From CAVVYV01 sp963818205 (GTDB lineage: Bacteria > Actinomycetota > Thermoleophilia > Solirubrobacterales > 70-9): a DNA stretch of 64,000 nucleotides. The notes below the pieces were generated by a model that did no database searches, was not told where the DNA came from, and was given only the letters and a program-made list of their open reading frames with translations. Where the stretch lies: NCBI GenBank assembly GCA_963818205.1, contig CAWFRG010000001.1, forward strand, positions 124,001 through 188,000. Reading direction: 5' to 3'. Shown one piece after another: positions 37,909 to 47,075 of the stretch (positions within the stretch are counted from its first letter, which is position 1; each line of letters begins with the position of its first letter). The translations under genes and the position numbers were made by a program.

Positions 37909-39027
37909 TTACGCCGCTTGGGCGATGCTCCTTCGAAGTCTCTCCAACCGGTTGCGGACGCTCGCGTCCAACACCATGTTGCCGACCTGAACGACGAGGC
38001 CCCCGATGATCCCGTCGTCGACCCGGCTCTCGAGCTCAACCTCGTTGCCGGTCTGCTTCTCGATCTCGGCGCCGATCTGCTCGGCGATCTCGGGGTCGAG
38101 CTCGACCGCACTGGTCACGGTGACGCCCAGGCGCTTGTTCTCCTTCTTCCAGAGCGCGTCGAACTGGCGCTCGATCCGGTAGATCACCGGAACCCGGTGC
38201 TTCTCGGCGAGGAGCCCGAGGAAGTTGATCAGCTCCGGCTCGGCGCCGTCGAGGACCTTCTCCAGCCCCTCGCGCTTCTCCGCCGAGGAGAAGTAGGGGC
38301 TGAAGAGGAACAGCTGCAGCTCCCGGTTCTCGCGCAGGGCGGCGACGAACTGGGCGAGCTGGTCATGGATGACGTCCAGCTTGCCGATCTCCTTGGCAGC
38401 CCCGAAGAGGGCGTTGGCGTAGACGCGCGCGATCGCCTCCATTACCTTCGATCCCTCCAGGGCGGAGAAGTCGACCTCGGCGAGCGCCTCCTCGACCAGC
38501 TTCTTCTGGTCGTCGCCGGTGAGCGACCTCCGGGTCACCTTCTCGGTTGTGAGGATCGTCAGGTCGGCGACCTCCTTGCGGATCTGCTCGAGCGAGCGCC
38601 GCGTCTCCGCCTCGATGTCGCGGCGGGCGGCGGCCAGCAGCTCCTCGCGCTTGTTCTGCCCCTCCTCGGCGGCCAGCGCCTTGGCGCTGTCGGCGGACTT
38701 GCGAGCGCGGGCCATGATCTCATCGGCCTGCTCGCGCGCCTCCTTCAGCCGGGCGCGGTACTCGGCCAGCAGCTCGTCGGCCTCCTTGCGGGTCCGCTCG
38801 GCGGAGTCGATCGACTCCCTGATCGCGTTGGCGCGCTTGTCGAGCGCCTCCTGGATCCGGGGGAAGGCGAGCTTGCTCAGCACCCACATCGTGAACAGGA
38901 ACACGGCCAGCGTCCAGATCATCAGCCCGAGGCTCGGGGAGACGAGGAAGCTCCCGCCCGAGTCCTCGCCCCCGCTGGACTCCTGGGCGAGGAGGACGAA
39001 CTGCCCTATGTCAGGGAAAAATTCCAA
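37909..39027 (-). CDS. atpF-atpH: ATP synthase subunits b and delta in one frame
   Basis: 372 residues. Residues 1-190 are subunit b: one membrane helix (LGLMIWTLAVFLFTMWVLSK) and a long charged coiled coil (DKRANAIRESIDSAERTRKE and on) ending FSALEGSK. From about residue 196 it is subunit delta: MEAIARVYANALFGAAKEIG, LFLFSPYFSSAEKREGL, and the end GGLVVQVGNMVLDASVRNRL. Mycobacteria have a natural b-delta fusion. Here the junction is GGA-TCG-AAG-GTA-ATG; removing one G gives AAG-TAATG, a stop overlapping a start. Given other +1 breaks in this operon, separate atpF and atpH genes are equally possible. They form the peripheral stalk. Confidence 0.85.
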   Translation of the reverse strand: MEFFPDIGQFVLLAQESSGGEDSGGSFLVSPSLGLMIWTLAVFLFTMWVLSKLAFPRIQEALDKRANAIRESIDSAERTRKEADELLAEYRARLKEAREQADEIMARARKSADSAKALAAEEGQNKREELLAAARRDIEAETRRSLEQIRKEVADLTILTTEKVTRRSLTGDDQKKLVEEALAEVDFSALEGSKVMEAIARVYANALFGAAKEIGKLDVIHDQLAQFVAALRENRELQLFLFSPYFSSAEKREGLEKVLDGAEPELINFLGLLAEKHRVPVIYRIERQFDALWKKENKRLGVTVTSAVELDPEIAEQIGAEIEKQTGNEVELESRVDDGIIGGLVVQVGNMVLDASVRNRLERLRRSIAQAA

Positions 39028-39031
39028 CGGC

Positions 39032-39313
39032 CTAGAGGAAGAAGGCGATCAGGCCGAAGATGAACGTGTAGAAGGCGACCGCCTCGGTCAGCGCGAAGCC
39101 GAGCCAGCGAATGCCCTGCAGCTCGTCCTTCATCTCCGGCTGGCGGGCGACCGACTCGATCTCCTTGCCGAAGATGAAACCGATGCCGATGCCGGCTCCG
39201 ATCGAGCCGAGCCCGGCGCCGACGCCGAGGGCGATCGCCTTGCCGGCATCGGTAACCCCCGTGTCGGTGACGCCCTGCGCGGCCTGGGCAATCGGGATCA
39301 ACAGGTCAGGCAT
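39032..39313 (-). CDS. atpE: ATP synthase c subunit
   Basis: 93 residues: two transmembrane helices around a polar loop, first GLGSIGAGIGIGFIFGK with the Gly-rich packing motif, loop ARQPE, second helix GFALTEAVAFYTFIFGLIAF with the proton-binding carboxylate Glu77. The N-terminal extension of about 20 residues (LLIPIAQAAQGV) is longer than in many c subunits and may be a short leader. It forms the membrane rotor ring. Only 4 nt to the b-delta gene, 18 nt after atpB. Confidence 0.97.
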   Translation of the reverse strand: MPDLLIPIAQAAQGVTDTGVTDAGKAIALGVGAGLGSIGAGIGIGFIFGKEIESVARQPEMKDELQGIRWLGFALTEAVAFYTFIFGLIAFFL

Positions 39314-39331
39314 GAATCATCAGCTCCTTTG

Positions 39332-40261
39332 CTAGTGGCTTTCGGCGACGGCGCCGCCGATGTAGATCGCAGAGAGGGTGGCGAAGATGAAGGCCTGAAG
39401 CGTTGCGATCAGCCCCACCTCCAGGACGAAGAACACGAATGCCAACGGGAAGGTCAGGGCCCCCAGGGCCGCCAGACCCAGGAGCACCGCCAGCCCACCG
39501 CCCATGAACAGCAGCAGCAGGTGGCCGGCGAGGATGTTGGCGAACAGTCGCACGGAGAGCGAGACCAGCCGCATGAAGTGGGAAAGCAGCTCGATCCCGA
39601 AGATCAGCCCCTTGCCCACCGGGTTCATGTCCTCCAGCCCCGCCGGCAGGAAGCTCTTCAGATAGCCGAAGAAGCCCTTTGCCCTGACCCCCTCGACGTG
39701 GTAGGAGATCCAGACCACCAGGGTGAGCACCAGCGAGAACGAGATGTTGGCAGTGGCCGCGTAGATCGCGAAGGCCGGGAACTCGATGCCGAAGATCGAG
39801 ACCGTCTCCTCGGTGTTCGTCGGCAGGGGGATGTAGCCGATCAGGTTGGAGAAGGCGATGAAGAAGAAGAGGGTGGCGATGAAGGGGAACCAGCGGATCG
39901 CCTCGGATCCGTGCAGGTTGGCCCCGACGATGTTGTTCTTGGTCAGGTCGTAGGCGGCCTCGACCGCGGTCTGCACCCGGTTCGGCTTTGCCTTCATCCG
40001 GCCGGCGATGTACGTCATCACCCAGATCGTCAGGGCGCTGGCCAAGATCAGGTAGACGACCGCCTTGGTGATCGAGAGGTCGACGCCGCCGATGTGGATC
40101 GGGATCCACGGCTCGAGCTTGAACTCGTTCTGGGGCTTGAAGTGATCGTTCTTCCCCTCGCTGGGGAAGAGCAGGAGGAGCGCGATCGTCACCCCGAGGT
40201 AGATCCCCACCCCGAGGAGGACCTTCTGCTTGGTCGACAGCCGGTTGAGGAACTCAGCCAT
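39332..40261 (-). CDS. atpB: ATP synthase a subunit
   Basis: 309 residues, integral membrane protein with about six helices. The essential Arg is in HFMRLVSLSVRLFANILAGH; the last helix EVGLIATLQAFIFATLSAIY is the usual a-subunit end. A small N-terminal helix (KQKVLLGVGIYLGVTIALLL) and a loop with PWIPIHIGG precede the core. It forms the proton half-channels with the c ring. The ATG overlaps the stop of the AtpI-like gene (TGATG). Confidence 0.97.
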   Translation of the reverse strand: MAEFLNRLSTKQKVLLGVGIYLGVTIALLLLFPSEGKNDHFKPQNEFKLEPWIPIHIGGVDLSITKAVVYLILASALTIWVMTYIAGRMKAKPNRVQTAVEAAYDLTKNNIVGANLHGSEAIRWFPFIATLFFFIAFSNLIGYIPLPTNTEETVSIFGIEFPAFAIYAATANISFSLVLTLVVWISYHVEGVRAKGFFGYLKSFLPAGLEDMNPVGKGLIFGIELLSHFMRLVSLSVRLFANILAGHLLLLFMGGGLAVLLGLAALGALTFPLAFVFFVLEVGLIATLQAFIFATLSAIYIGGAVAESH

Positions 40262-40692
40262 CAGTGGCCGCCGCTCTCCTCGGGCTCCAAGGCGTGGGCG
40301 AGCAGGCGCCCGCCGAGATGGACGGTGAACAGGATCACGGCGAAGACCGCGGCCGCGAGGCCGGCTTCGCGGTCGGAGAGCAGTCCGACCAGGAGGATCG
40401 CCAGCGTCACCAGCCAGACCCGGGCCAGGGTGGTGGCCCCGATCCAGCCCATCGCCGCGCGGCGCTCACCCCGGTCCAGGGCGCGAGCTGCCGCGCGATC
40501 GGCGGCGAACTCGATCGCATGCTGGGCGAGCCAGACGGCGGCGATCACGGCGTAGCCGGCCATCGGCAGGCCGGCAGCGATGAAGACCGGGAGGCCGGCG
40601 GCCAGCAGCACCAGGTCCACGTAGCGGAGCGCGGTGGCGGCGCGGGAGGAGCCGGCCACGTCGTTAGCGCCGTCTAGAGCGAGCGAGGCCAA
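40261..40692 (-). CDS. AtpI-like membrane protein at head of atp operon
   Basis: 143 residues with four hydrophobic segments (VDLVLLAAGLPVFIAAGL; YAVIAAVWLAQHAIEF; ARVWLVTLAILLVGLL; AAVFAVILFTVHLGGRLLA). Position directly before atpB and overlap with it match the small AtpI/Uncl-type protein that helps c-ring assembly and Mg uptake in other bacteria. The sequence itself is too divergent for certainty. It is the first gene of the operon; the promoter should lie in the 114 nt before it. Confidence 0.65.
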   Translation of the reverse strand: MASLALDGANDVAGSSRAATALRYVDLVLLAAGLPVFIAAGLPMAGYAVIAAVWLAQHAIEFAADRAAARALDRGERRAAMGWIGATTLARVWLVTLAILLVGLLSDREAGLAAAVFAVILFTVHLGGRLLAHALEPEESGGH

Positions 40693-40806
40693 GGGCCATC
40701 AGGGCTGTCGAAGTCGAAAAGGCGCAAATCCATTGTCCCCCACAAGGCAGAGGCTGCCTCCCTCGGCGATCGGGCCGGAAGGGGCGGGAATCGTATCCAA
40801 TGCCCG

Positions 40807-42060
40807 TCAGCCGTCCTTGCCGACCGCCTCCATCTCCCCGGTGTCGGGATCCACCGCGGACATCTCCCCGGTATCGGGGTTGACCGCAGCGTAGGTGCCG
40901 GTCTCCAGTTCACGTGCCACCCCCTCGTCGACCTCGGCCTCCACCGGCACCGGCGGCTTCGCCACCCAGCGCCCGAGTCGCTGGCGGAGGCGAAACCGGC
41001 GCAGCTTCAGGATCTCGATCGTCTCGACCACGTAAATGCTGGTCGCCAGGGCACCGAGCAGCAGCAACGCCATGACCGCCGTCCAGAACGGATCGAAGTG
41101 GCCGTGGTCGTCGCTGTAGGGAATGAAGCGCAGAGCCAGGGCGAGCAGCGCCAGCACCAGGGTCCAGCTGTAGAAGTAGGCAAGTGTGCGGCGCTGCGCG
41201 AAGCCGATGTTTGCCATCCGGTGATGGAGGTGCCAGGCGTCGGCCTTGTACACGGGCCGGCGGTACTTGAGGCGCTTGGCGACGACGAAGCTGGTGTCGA
41301 GAATCGGCACCGCGAGAACCAGCAGCGGCAGGGCAAGGGCGACCACCGCGTTCGTCTTCAAGGCGCCCTGAACCGCGATCACGGCGAGCATATAGCCGAG
41401 CAGGTTCGAGCCGGTGTCTCCCATGAAGCTCGATGCCGGCGGGAAGCCGTGGCGGAGGAAGCCGATCGATGCCCCCGCGGTGAGCGCAGCCAGGACCCCG
41501 GCCTCGTTGCGATCGAGCGAGAGGGCGATCACGGCGAAGGTGATCGCCGAGATCCCGCAGACCCCTGACGCGAGGCCGTCCACACCGTCGATGAAGTTCA
41601 CCATGTTGATAACCGCGACGATCCCGATCACGGTCGCGGGATAGGCGACCCAGCCGAGCTCGATCTGGCCCACGAACGGGAGCGTGGTCGAGTCGACGCG
41701 CAACCCTGCGAGCACGGGGATCAGGGCGGCGCCGACCTGCCCGAGGAGCTTCGGCAGGGCGGAAAGGTCCCAGATGTCGTCGACAACCCCGACAGCGGTG
41801 ATCACAACCGCGCCGGCGAGGATCGCCCTGGTATCGCTGTCCCAAGGCAGCCAGATCAACATCGCCCCGGCGATCGCGACCAGGATCGCCAGTCCACCGA
41901 GTTTCGGGGTGGGGACGTCGTGAAGGCCGCGCTCCTTCGGCTCGTCGATCGCCCCGATCCGCCACGCCACCCACTCCGCGGCGGGCACCAGCGTCCAGGC
42001 GACCGCGGCCGCGAAGACGAACGCGAGTACCGCATCCCACGGGTCCAGGACCAGATGCAT
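40807..42060 (-). CDS. WecA/MraY-family undecaprenyl-phosphate sugar-1-phosphate transferase
   Basis: 417 residues with about ten membrane helices. The family catalytic motifs are GVVDDIWDLSALPKLLGQ (DDxxD), INMVNFIDGVDGLASG (NxxNxxDGxDGL), ASSFMGDTGSNLLGYML (substrate Asp) and ADAWHLHHRM (HxHH). It starts polysaccharide or teichoic-acid-like glycan synthesis by linking a HexNAc-1-P to undecaprenyl phosphate. The end has a polar tail with a doubled motif NPDTGEMSAVDPDTGEMEAV that is not part of the catalytic fold. It lies between the atp operon and asnB on the same strand. Confidence 0.93.
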   Translation of the reverse strand: MHLVLDPWDAVLAFVFAAAVAWTLVPAAEWVAWRIGAIDEPKERGLHDVPTPKLGGLAILVAIAGAMLIWLPWDSDTRAILAGAVVITAVGVVDDIWDLSALPKLLGQVGAALIPVLAGLRVDSTTLPFVGQIELGWVAYPATVIGIVAVINMVNFIDGVDGLASGVCGISAITFAVIALSLDRNEAGVLAALTAGASIGFLRHGFPPASSFMGDTGSNLLGYMLAVIAVQGALKTNAVVALALPLLVLAVPILDTSFVVAKRLKYRRPVYKADAWHLHHRMANIGFAQRRTLAYFYSWTLVLALLALALRFIPYSDDHGHFDPFWTAVMALLLLGALATSIYVVETIEILKLRRFRLRQRLGRWVAKPPVPVEAEVDEGVARELETGTYAAVNPDTGEMSAVDPDTGEMEAVGKDG

Positions 42061-42096
42061 GGTCGTGATTGTCCCCTAAGGAACCTGGGCGTCTTC

Positions 42097-43983
42097 CTAG
42101 GCCGAGGCCGGCTCGCGGACGCCCGCGTAGCGCTGCACCCACAGGGTCAAGGCCATCAGGCCCCAGATCTGGCGACTGAGGTCGTGGCGGCCGGAAACGT
42201 GCTCGTCGATCAGCCGGGTGACCGAGTCTGGGCTCAGGAAGCCCTGACTTCGAATCGCCTCCGGCGAGAGCACCTCCCGCGCGAAGGGCTCGAGTTCGCC
42301 CCGCAGCCAGGCCGCCACGGGAATCGAGAATCCCTCCTTCCTGCCCTTCACGATCGAGCGGGGAAGCAGCGGCGCCAGCGCCTGCCTCAAAAGCCGCTTC
42401 TTGGCGAATCCCCTCACCTTGTGGCGAGTGGGAAGCGCCAGCGCCAGCTCGGCCACCACCTGGTCGCAGAACGGCACCCGCGTCTCGAGCGAATGCGCCA
42501 TGCTCGCCCGGTCGGTCTTCACCAGCAGGTCGTCGACCAGGTAGACGCCCAGGTCCACGTCCTGTAACCGGGCCAGGAATTCGGCGCCCTCGGTCTCGGC
42601 GTAGCGGGCGCGGTAGACCTCGAGCGGATCGCGACCTCTCCGGCGGCTCGCCAGCAGCTCGGCCCGCGCCGCATCGGAGAAGATCTCCTTCCAGGCATGG
42701 TGGCGCTCGAGCGGGGGCAGCCGAGCCCCGCCGACGAAGCGCTTCGCCTTGTAGTCGAAGCTCGCCTTCGCCGAGGAGCTCGGAAGCCGGCGAACGAAGG
42801 GGCCGAGCGCGGGCGCCAGCGGCCCAACCCGCCGGGCGATCAGGTCGGCGACGTAGGTGTAGTAGCCGCCGAAGAGCTCGTCGCCCCCCTCCCCGGAGAG
42901 CGCCACCTTGACCGAGCCCGCGGCAAGCTCGGAGACGAGGTAGGTGGGCAGGGCGGAGGAGTCACCGAACGGCTCGTCGAAGGCCTCGACCAGGCGCGGC
43001 AGCAGGTCGACGGCGTCGGGGCGCAGTACCAGCTCGTGATGGTTTGTCCCGTAGCGCTCGGCGAGCAGACGAGCCTGCGCCAGCTCATCGAAGGAGCTCT
43101 CCTCGAAGCCGATCGAAAAGGTGTTGACCTGCTCGGGGCTCTCCTCCGCCGCCAGAGCGGTGAGGCCGGAAGAGTCGATCCCGCCCGAGAGCAGCACCCC
43201 CACCGGCACGTCCGAGACGAGATGGGCCCGGACCGAGTCCCGGAGACGCTCCCGGAGCTCCGCTGCGAGGTCGGCCCCAGACTCGGGGCGGACCGCCTCG
43301 GCGGTCACCGGAGCGGGCCTGGCGTAGCGCCGCAGCTGGAGCTCGCCGCCTTCCCAGACGATGACGTGGCCGGCGGGCAACTTGCGCGCCTGCCTGAAGA
43401 TGGTCAGCGGAGCGGGGATCGAGTTGAAAGCGAGGAAGGCCTCGAGCGCGTCGACGTCGATCTCGCGGGAGAAGTCCGGCTGGCGTAGCAGGGCCTTGAG
43501 CTCGGAGCCGAAGGAGAGCAGCCTGTCGTCAGTGCGGTAGTAGAGGGGCTTGATCCCGAAACGGTCCCGGGCGAGAACCAGCCGGCGCTTCCGGGCATCC
43601 CAGAGAGCGACCGCGAACATCCCTCGAAGCTCCTCGACGAAGGCAGGGCCATGCTCCTCATAGAGGTGGACCAGCACCTCGGTGTCGCCGTGAGTCGAGA
43701 AGCGGTGGCCGCTGCGCTCGAGGTCCTCGCGCAGCTTCCGGAAGTTGTAGATCTCGCCGTTCTGAACCACGTGGACGCTGCCGTCCTCGTTCGCGATCGG
43801 CTGATCGCCTCCGACCAGATCGATGATCGAGAGGCGCCGGGCGGCGAGGCCGGCGGGCCCGTCGATCACGATTCCGTCGCTATCCGGGCCCCGGTGAGCG
43901 AGAGTCTCGTTCATCGCCGCGAGCAGCTCGGGGTCGGGCGAGGAGCTCCCGTCGAGGGCCACGAGGCCACAGATTCCACACAT
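42097..43983 (-). CDS. asnB: glutamine-hydrolysing asparagine synthase
   Basis: 628 residues. Cys2 (MCGICGLVA) is the glutaminase nucleophile; NGEIYNFRKLREDLE and LARDRFGIKPLYY complete the Ntn domain. The synthetase domain has the PP-loop VLLSGGIDSSGLTALAAEES and SGEGGDELFGGYYTY. It transfers ammonia to an activated carboxyl group: to aspartate for asparagine, or, given the surrounding glycan genes (sugar transferase, WecA-like, DUF354), possibly to a cell-surface uronic acid. The ATG is 36 nt from the sugar-transferase stop. Confidence 0.94.
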   Translation of the reverse strand: MCGICGLVALDGSSSPDPELLAAMNETLAHRGPDSDGIVIDGPAGLAARRLSIIDLVGGDQPIANEDGSVHVVQNGEIYNFRKLREDLERSGHRFSTHGDTEVLVHLYEEHGPAFVEELRGMFAVALWDARKRRLVLARDRFGIKPLYYRTDDRLLSFGSELKALLRQPDFSREIDVDALEAFLAFNSIPAPLTIFRQARKLPAGHVIVWEGGELQLRRYARPAPVTAEAVRPESGADLAAELRERLRDSVRAHLVSDVPVGVLLSGGIDSSGLTALAAEESPEQVNTFSIGFEESSFDELAQARLLAERYGTNHHELVLRPDAVDLLPRLVEAFDEPFGDSSALPTYLVSELAAGSVKVALSGEGGDELFGGYYTYVADLIARRVGPLAPALGPFVRRLPSSSAKASFDYKAKRFVGGARLPPLERHHAWKEIFSDAARAELLASRRRGRDPLEVYRARYAETEGAEFLARLQDVDLGVYLVDDLLVKTDRASMAHSLETRVPFCDQVVAELALALPTRHKVRGFAKKRLLRQALAPLLPRSIVKGRKEGFSIPVAAWLRGELEPFAREVLSPEAIRSQGFLSPDSVTRLIDEHVSGRHDLSRQIWGLMALTLWVQRYAGVREPASA

Positions 43984-44019
43984 GGCGAGAGAGTCTAGGC
44001 GCGCGGCCGGGGGCCTCGG

Positions 44020-44727
44020 TCAGGGCGAGGAAGGCTTGCTCTCGCCCCTGGTGATCCGATGCAGGACCCTCCACAGCGTGGCCGCAAGTACTCGCAGATA
44101 GAGGCGAACGGAGCGGTCGGCGATGTACTCCATGTCATGGACGAACTTGTCAGCCCAGGAGTCCTCGCGGGTGATCCTCGTCTGCGCGAAGCCGGTGACC
44201 CCGGGCCGCACAACCAGGCGCTGCCAGTAGCCCGGAATCCGCTCGCAGAGCTCCTCGAAGAAGGGGGGGCGAACCGGGCGCGGCCCGACGATGCTCATGT
44301 CCCCCCGAACCACATTGAGCAGCTGCGGGACTTCGTCCAGGTGGGTGGGCCGTAGAGCTCGCCCGATGCCGGTCAGCTCGGCCTCGGTGCGCCGGGTCAG
44401 CTCCGTCCCCAGGTACGGGCCAAGCCGGCTCTCGGCGTCGGCGGCCAGCGTCCGGAACTTGTACATGGTGAATACCCGGCCTGCCCGCCCCACCCGGTCG
44501 CCGCGGTAGAGGACGGGAGTGCCCGTCGTGATCAGCGTCGCCAGGGCCACCAGCAGCACCAGCGGGCTGAGCAACACCAGCACCGCGCTCGCAATCACGA
44601 TGTCCATCGCCCGCAAGACCACATCGATCGGGCGGCCCTCATAGGCGTGGGCCATTCGCGCGTAGCGCTCGGCCAGGGTCTCTGAGGCCGGATCGATTCC
44701 GGCTGCTGGTGAGGTGCCGATGCTCAC
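44020..44727 (-). CDS. bacterial sugar transferase (polyprenyl-P glycosylphosphotransferase)
   Basis: 235 residues. A single hydrophobic membrane hairpin (IVIASAVLVLLSPLVLLVAL) is followed by the catalytic domain: PVLYRGDRVGRAGRVFTMYK, then FRTLAADAE, LRPTHLDEVPQLLNVVRGDM, SIVGPRPVRPPFFEEL and PGVTGFAQ. These are the signatures of the PssY/WbaP C-terminal domain, which loads a sugar-1-phosphate onto undecaprenyl phosphate. The usual N-terminal four-helix domain of WbaP is missing, so this is the minimal form. The start overlaps the DUF354 stop by 4 nt. Confidence 0.94.
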   Translation of the reverse strand: MSIGTSPAAGIDPASETLAERYARMAHAYEGRPIDVVLRAMDIVIASAVLVLLSPLVLLVALATLITTGTPVLYRGDRVGRAGRVFTMYKFRTLAADAESRLGPYLGTELTRRTEAELTGIGRALRPTHLDEVPQLLNVVRGDMSIVGPRPVRPPFFEELCERIPGYWQRLVVRPGVTGFAQTRITREDSWADKFVHDMEYIADRSVRLYLRVLAATLWRVLHRITRGESKPSSP

Positions 44728-45713
44728 TCGACGGTGCCAAGCATAAGCTCGACCAGCAGATTGGGGTCGCGACGGTTGATCCGCCGCTCGCCCTCGTGCT
44801 TGCGCAGCTCGAGCGCCCTGGCGTCGGTCAGCGGCTGCAGCTTTCCCGAGCGGATCAGCGACTCGTCGACTCCGCCGAGCCGCCCGCCGTAGGTCGTGTA
44901 CACCGGCGTGTCCAGGGCGACCGCCTCCCGGTTCATCGAGCCACCTGCCGAGACCACCAGATCGGAGGCGGCGATCAGGCTCTGGGCGTCCACGGCGCGC
45001 TCGGGGACGATCACCGAGGGCAGGGCAAGGGAGTTGACGAACTTGCGTTGCGCCTCGGTGCGGGGCAGGACCACGGCGTGAACGCCCTCCTGGCTGCCGA
45101 CGTGGGCGAGCACCTGCGGGAACAGCGGATTGGAACGGCGGTGATAGAGCGACACGTCAGGCGGCGGTCGCACCACGACGACCACCCGCTCGCCGTCGAC
45201 CCCGAGTCGATCCAGGATGGCCCGATCGGGCTCGAAGTCGGCGAGGTAGTACTCCTCCTTGATCCCGGGATACTGGAAAAGCTTCTCCGGAGTGACCCCG
45301 AAGCGCCGCAGGCGCTCGGGCGGCACCGCTTCGGGGAAGATCACCCGCTTCGCCAGGCGGCAGCCGACCTGGTGCTGGGCGACCGCGAACTCGTAGTCGT
45401 GCATGTTCGCTTCGGGGATTCTCAGCGCTCGCGCCGCGATCGCGAGGTCGTTGGAGCCGTGCGCGATCGCCAGCCCGTAGCCCTGACCCTTGCCGAAGCG
45501 CCGCATGAGCCGGGTCCGCGAGAGCAGTCGCTGGAGCTTGCGCGCCCGGTTAGCGCCTCCGTGCTTGCCGATCGCAGTGTGCTCGATCCCGTGGAGCTCG
45601 AGCAGCTGTTGGGTTTGGGTGTACTCGCGGGAGGTGACCGTGACCTCGTGCCCGCGGTCGCGGAGCCGCTCGATGATCGGGCGGAGCACCAGCACGTGCG
45701 CCGGCGCGCTCAT
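44724..45713 (-). CDS. DUF354 family protein (glycosyltransferase-like)
   Basis: 329 residues from ATG 45713. DUF354 normally opens MKIWIDL-type; here KIWID is encoded just upstream (CTG-AAG-ATC-TGG-ATC-GAC at 45731), so the true start may be the CTG at 45731. Inside are AHVLVLRPIIERLRDRGHEV, FQYPGIKEEYYLADFEPD and SDLVVSAGGSMNREAVALDT. The last resembles the nucleotide-sugar-binding GGxxxxEA loop of GT-B glycosyltransferases. Function inferred only: an envelope-glycan transferase or epimerase, matching the neighbours. Confidence 0.88.
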   Translation of the reverse strand: MSAPAHVLVLRPIIERLRDRGHEVTVTSREYTQTQQLLELHGIEHTAIGKHGGANRARKLQRLLSRTRLMRRFGKGQGYGLAIAHGSNDLAIAARALRIPEANMHDYEFAVAQHQVGCRLAKRVIFPEAVPPERLRRFGVTPEKLFQYPGIKEEYYLADFEPDRAILDRLGVDGERVVVVVRPPPDVSLYHRRSNPLFPQVLAHVGSQEGVHAVVLPRTEAQRKFVNSLALPSVIVPERAVDAQSLIAASDLVVSAGGSMNREAVALDTPVYTTYGGRLGGVDESLIRSGKLQPLTDARALELRKHEGERRINRRDPNLLVELMLGTVE

Positions 45714-45738
45714 GTCGATCCAGATCTTCAGGGTCTCG

Positions 45739-46974
45739 TCAGACCGTGGCCGCGCTCAGCTGCGGATACAGCGGGTACTTCTCCATCAGCGCTCGGCTCC
45801 GTTCGAGGAGATCGTCCTTCTCGGAGTCGAAGTTCTCCCCGAGGGCGGCGCCGATCACCTCCGCGATCTCGCGCATGTCGTCCTCGACCAGCCCGCGGGT
45901 GGTCAGCGCCGGGGTGCCGATCCGCAGGCCGGATGGATCCATCGGCTTGCGCTCGTCGAATGGGATCGCGTTCCGGTTGACGGTGATCCCGACCTCCTCC
46001 AGGCGGTTCTCCGCCTCCTTGCCGAAGACGCCGGTCGGGGTCAGATCGACCAGCACCAGGTGGACGTCGGTGCCCCCGGTGAGCACGTCGATTCCTGCCC
46101 CGGCCAGGGCCTCCGCCAGCGCTCGGGCGTTGGCGATCGTCTGGCGCTGGCGTGCCTTGAATTCCTCGCTGGCGGCGATCTTCAGGGCCACCGCCTTGGC
46201 GGCGATGATGTGCATCAGCGGGCCCCCCTGCTGTCCGGGGAAGACCGAGCGGTTGATGTCCGCGGCCAGCTCCTCCTTACAGAGAATCATCCCGCTCCGC
46301 GGCCCGCAGAGGGTCTTGTGGATCGTCGTGGTGATGACGTCGGCATCTGGAACCGGGTTCGGATGCTCGCCCGCGGCGACGAGGCCGGCGAAGTGAGCCA
46401 TGTCAACCATCAGCTTCGCCCCGACCGAGTCGGCGATCTCGCGGAAAGCGGCGAAGTCGAGCTGCCGCGGGTAGGCCGACCAGCCGGCGACGATCACCTT
46501 CGGCCTGTGCTCCTCGGCGAGCCGAGCGACCTCGTCCATGTCGACCAGGTGGTCCTCGCGGCGGACGTGGTAGGCGACCACCTCGTAGAGCTTCCCGGAG
46601 ACGTTCAGCTTCATCCCGTGGGTGAGGTGGCCGCCGTGATCGAGGGCCATCCCCATGATCGTGTCCCCCGGATCGAGCATCGCCATGTAGGCGGCGTTGT
46701 TGGCCTGTGCCCCCGCATGAGGCTGGACGTTGGCGTGGTCGGCGCCAAACAGCGCCTTCGCCCGATCGATCGCGAGCTGCTCGGCGACGTCGACCTCCTC
46801 GCAGCCGGCGTAGTAGCGCTTGCCCGGATACCCCTCGGCGTACTTGTTGGTGAGCACCGAACCCGCGGCGTCGAGGACGGCCTGGGGAACGAAGTTCTCG
46901 GAGGCGATCATCTCCAGCGTCCCCTGCTGCCGTGCGAGCTCGCGGTCGAGCACCCGCGCGATGTCGGGATCCAC
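45739..46974 (-). CDS. glyA: serine hydroxymethyltransferase
   Basis: 411 residues from GTG 46974 (DPDIARVLDRELARQQGTLE). It interconverts serine and glycine with tetrahydrofolate, using PLP. Signatures are IASENFVPQAVL, YAEGYPGKRYYAGCE, HAGAQANNAAYMAML, VDMAHFAGLVAAGEH and the PLP-lysine stretch VITTTIHKTLCGPRSGMIL. The gene is 25 nt upstream of DUF354 on the same strand and may be the head of the glycan-gene transcript. A perfect hairpin at 47076-47102 separates it from the RTX-like gene. Confidence 0.96.
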   Translation of the reverse strand: MDPDIARVLDRELARQQGTLEMIASENFVPQAVLDAAGSVLTNKYAEGYPGKRYYAGCEEVDVAEQLAIDRAKALFGADHANVQPHAGAQANNAAYMAMLDPGDTIMGMALDHGGHLTHGMKLNVSGKLYEVVAYHVRREDHLVDMDEVARLAEEHRPKVIVAGWSAYPRQLDFAAFREIADSVGAKLMVDMAHFAGLVAAGEHPNPVPDADVITTTIHKTLCGPRSGMILCKEELAADINRSVFPGQQGGPLMHIIAAKAVALKIAASEEFKARQRQTIANARALAEALAGAGIDVLTGGTDVHLVLVDLTPTGVFGKEAENRLEEVGITVNRNAIPFDERKPMDPSGLRIGTPALTTRGLVEDDMREIAEVIGAALGENFDSEKDDLLERSRALMEKYPLYPQLSAATV

Positions 46975-47075
46975 ATCGACCAGCGGGGCAGTTTGGAAAT
47001 CGTCGGGAGGGTCATATGCGCCCGGCCAAGATTGACAGATGGGCTAGCCGGACCGCGTTGGAGCCAGAGCACGAG

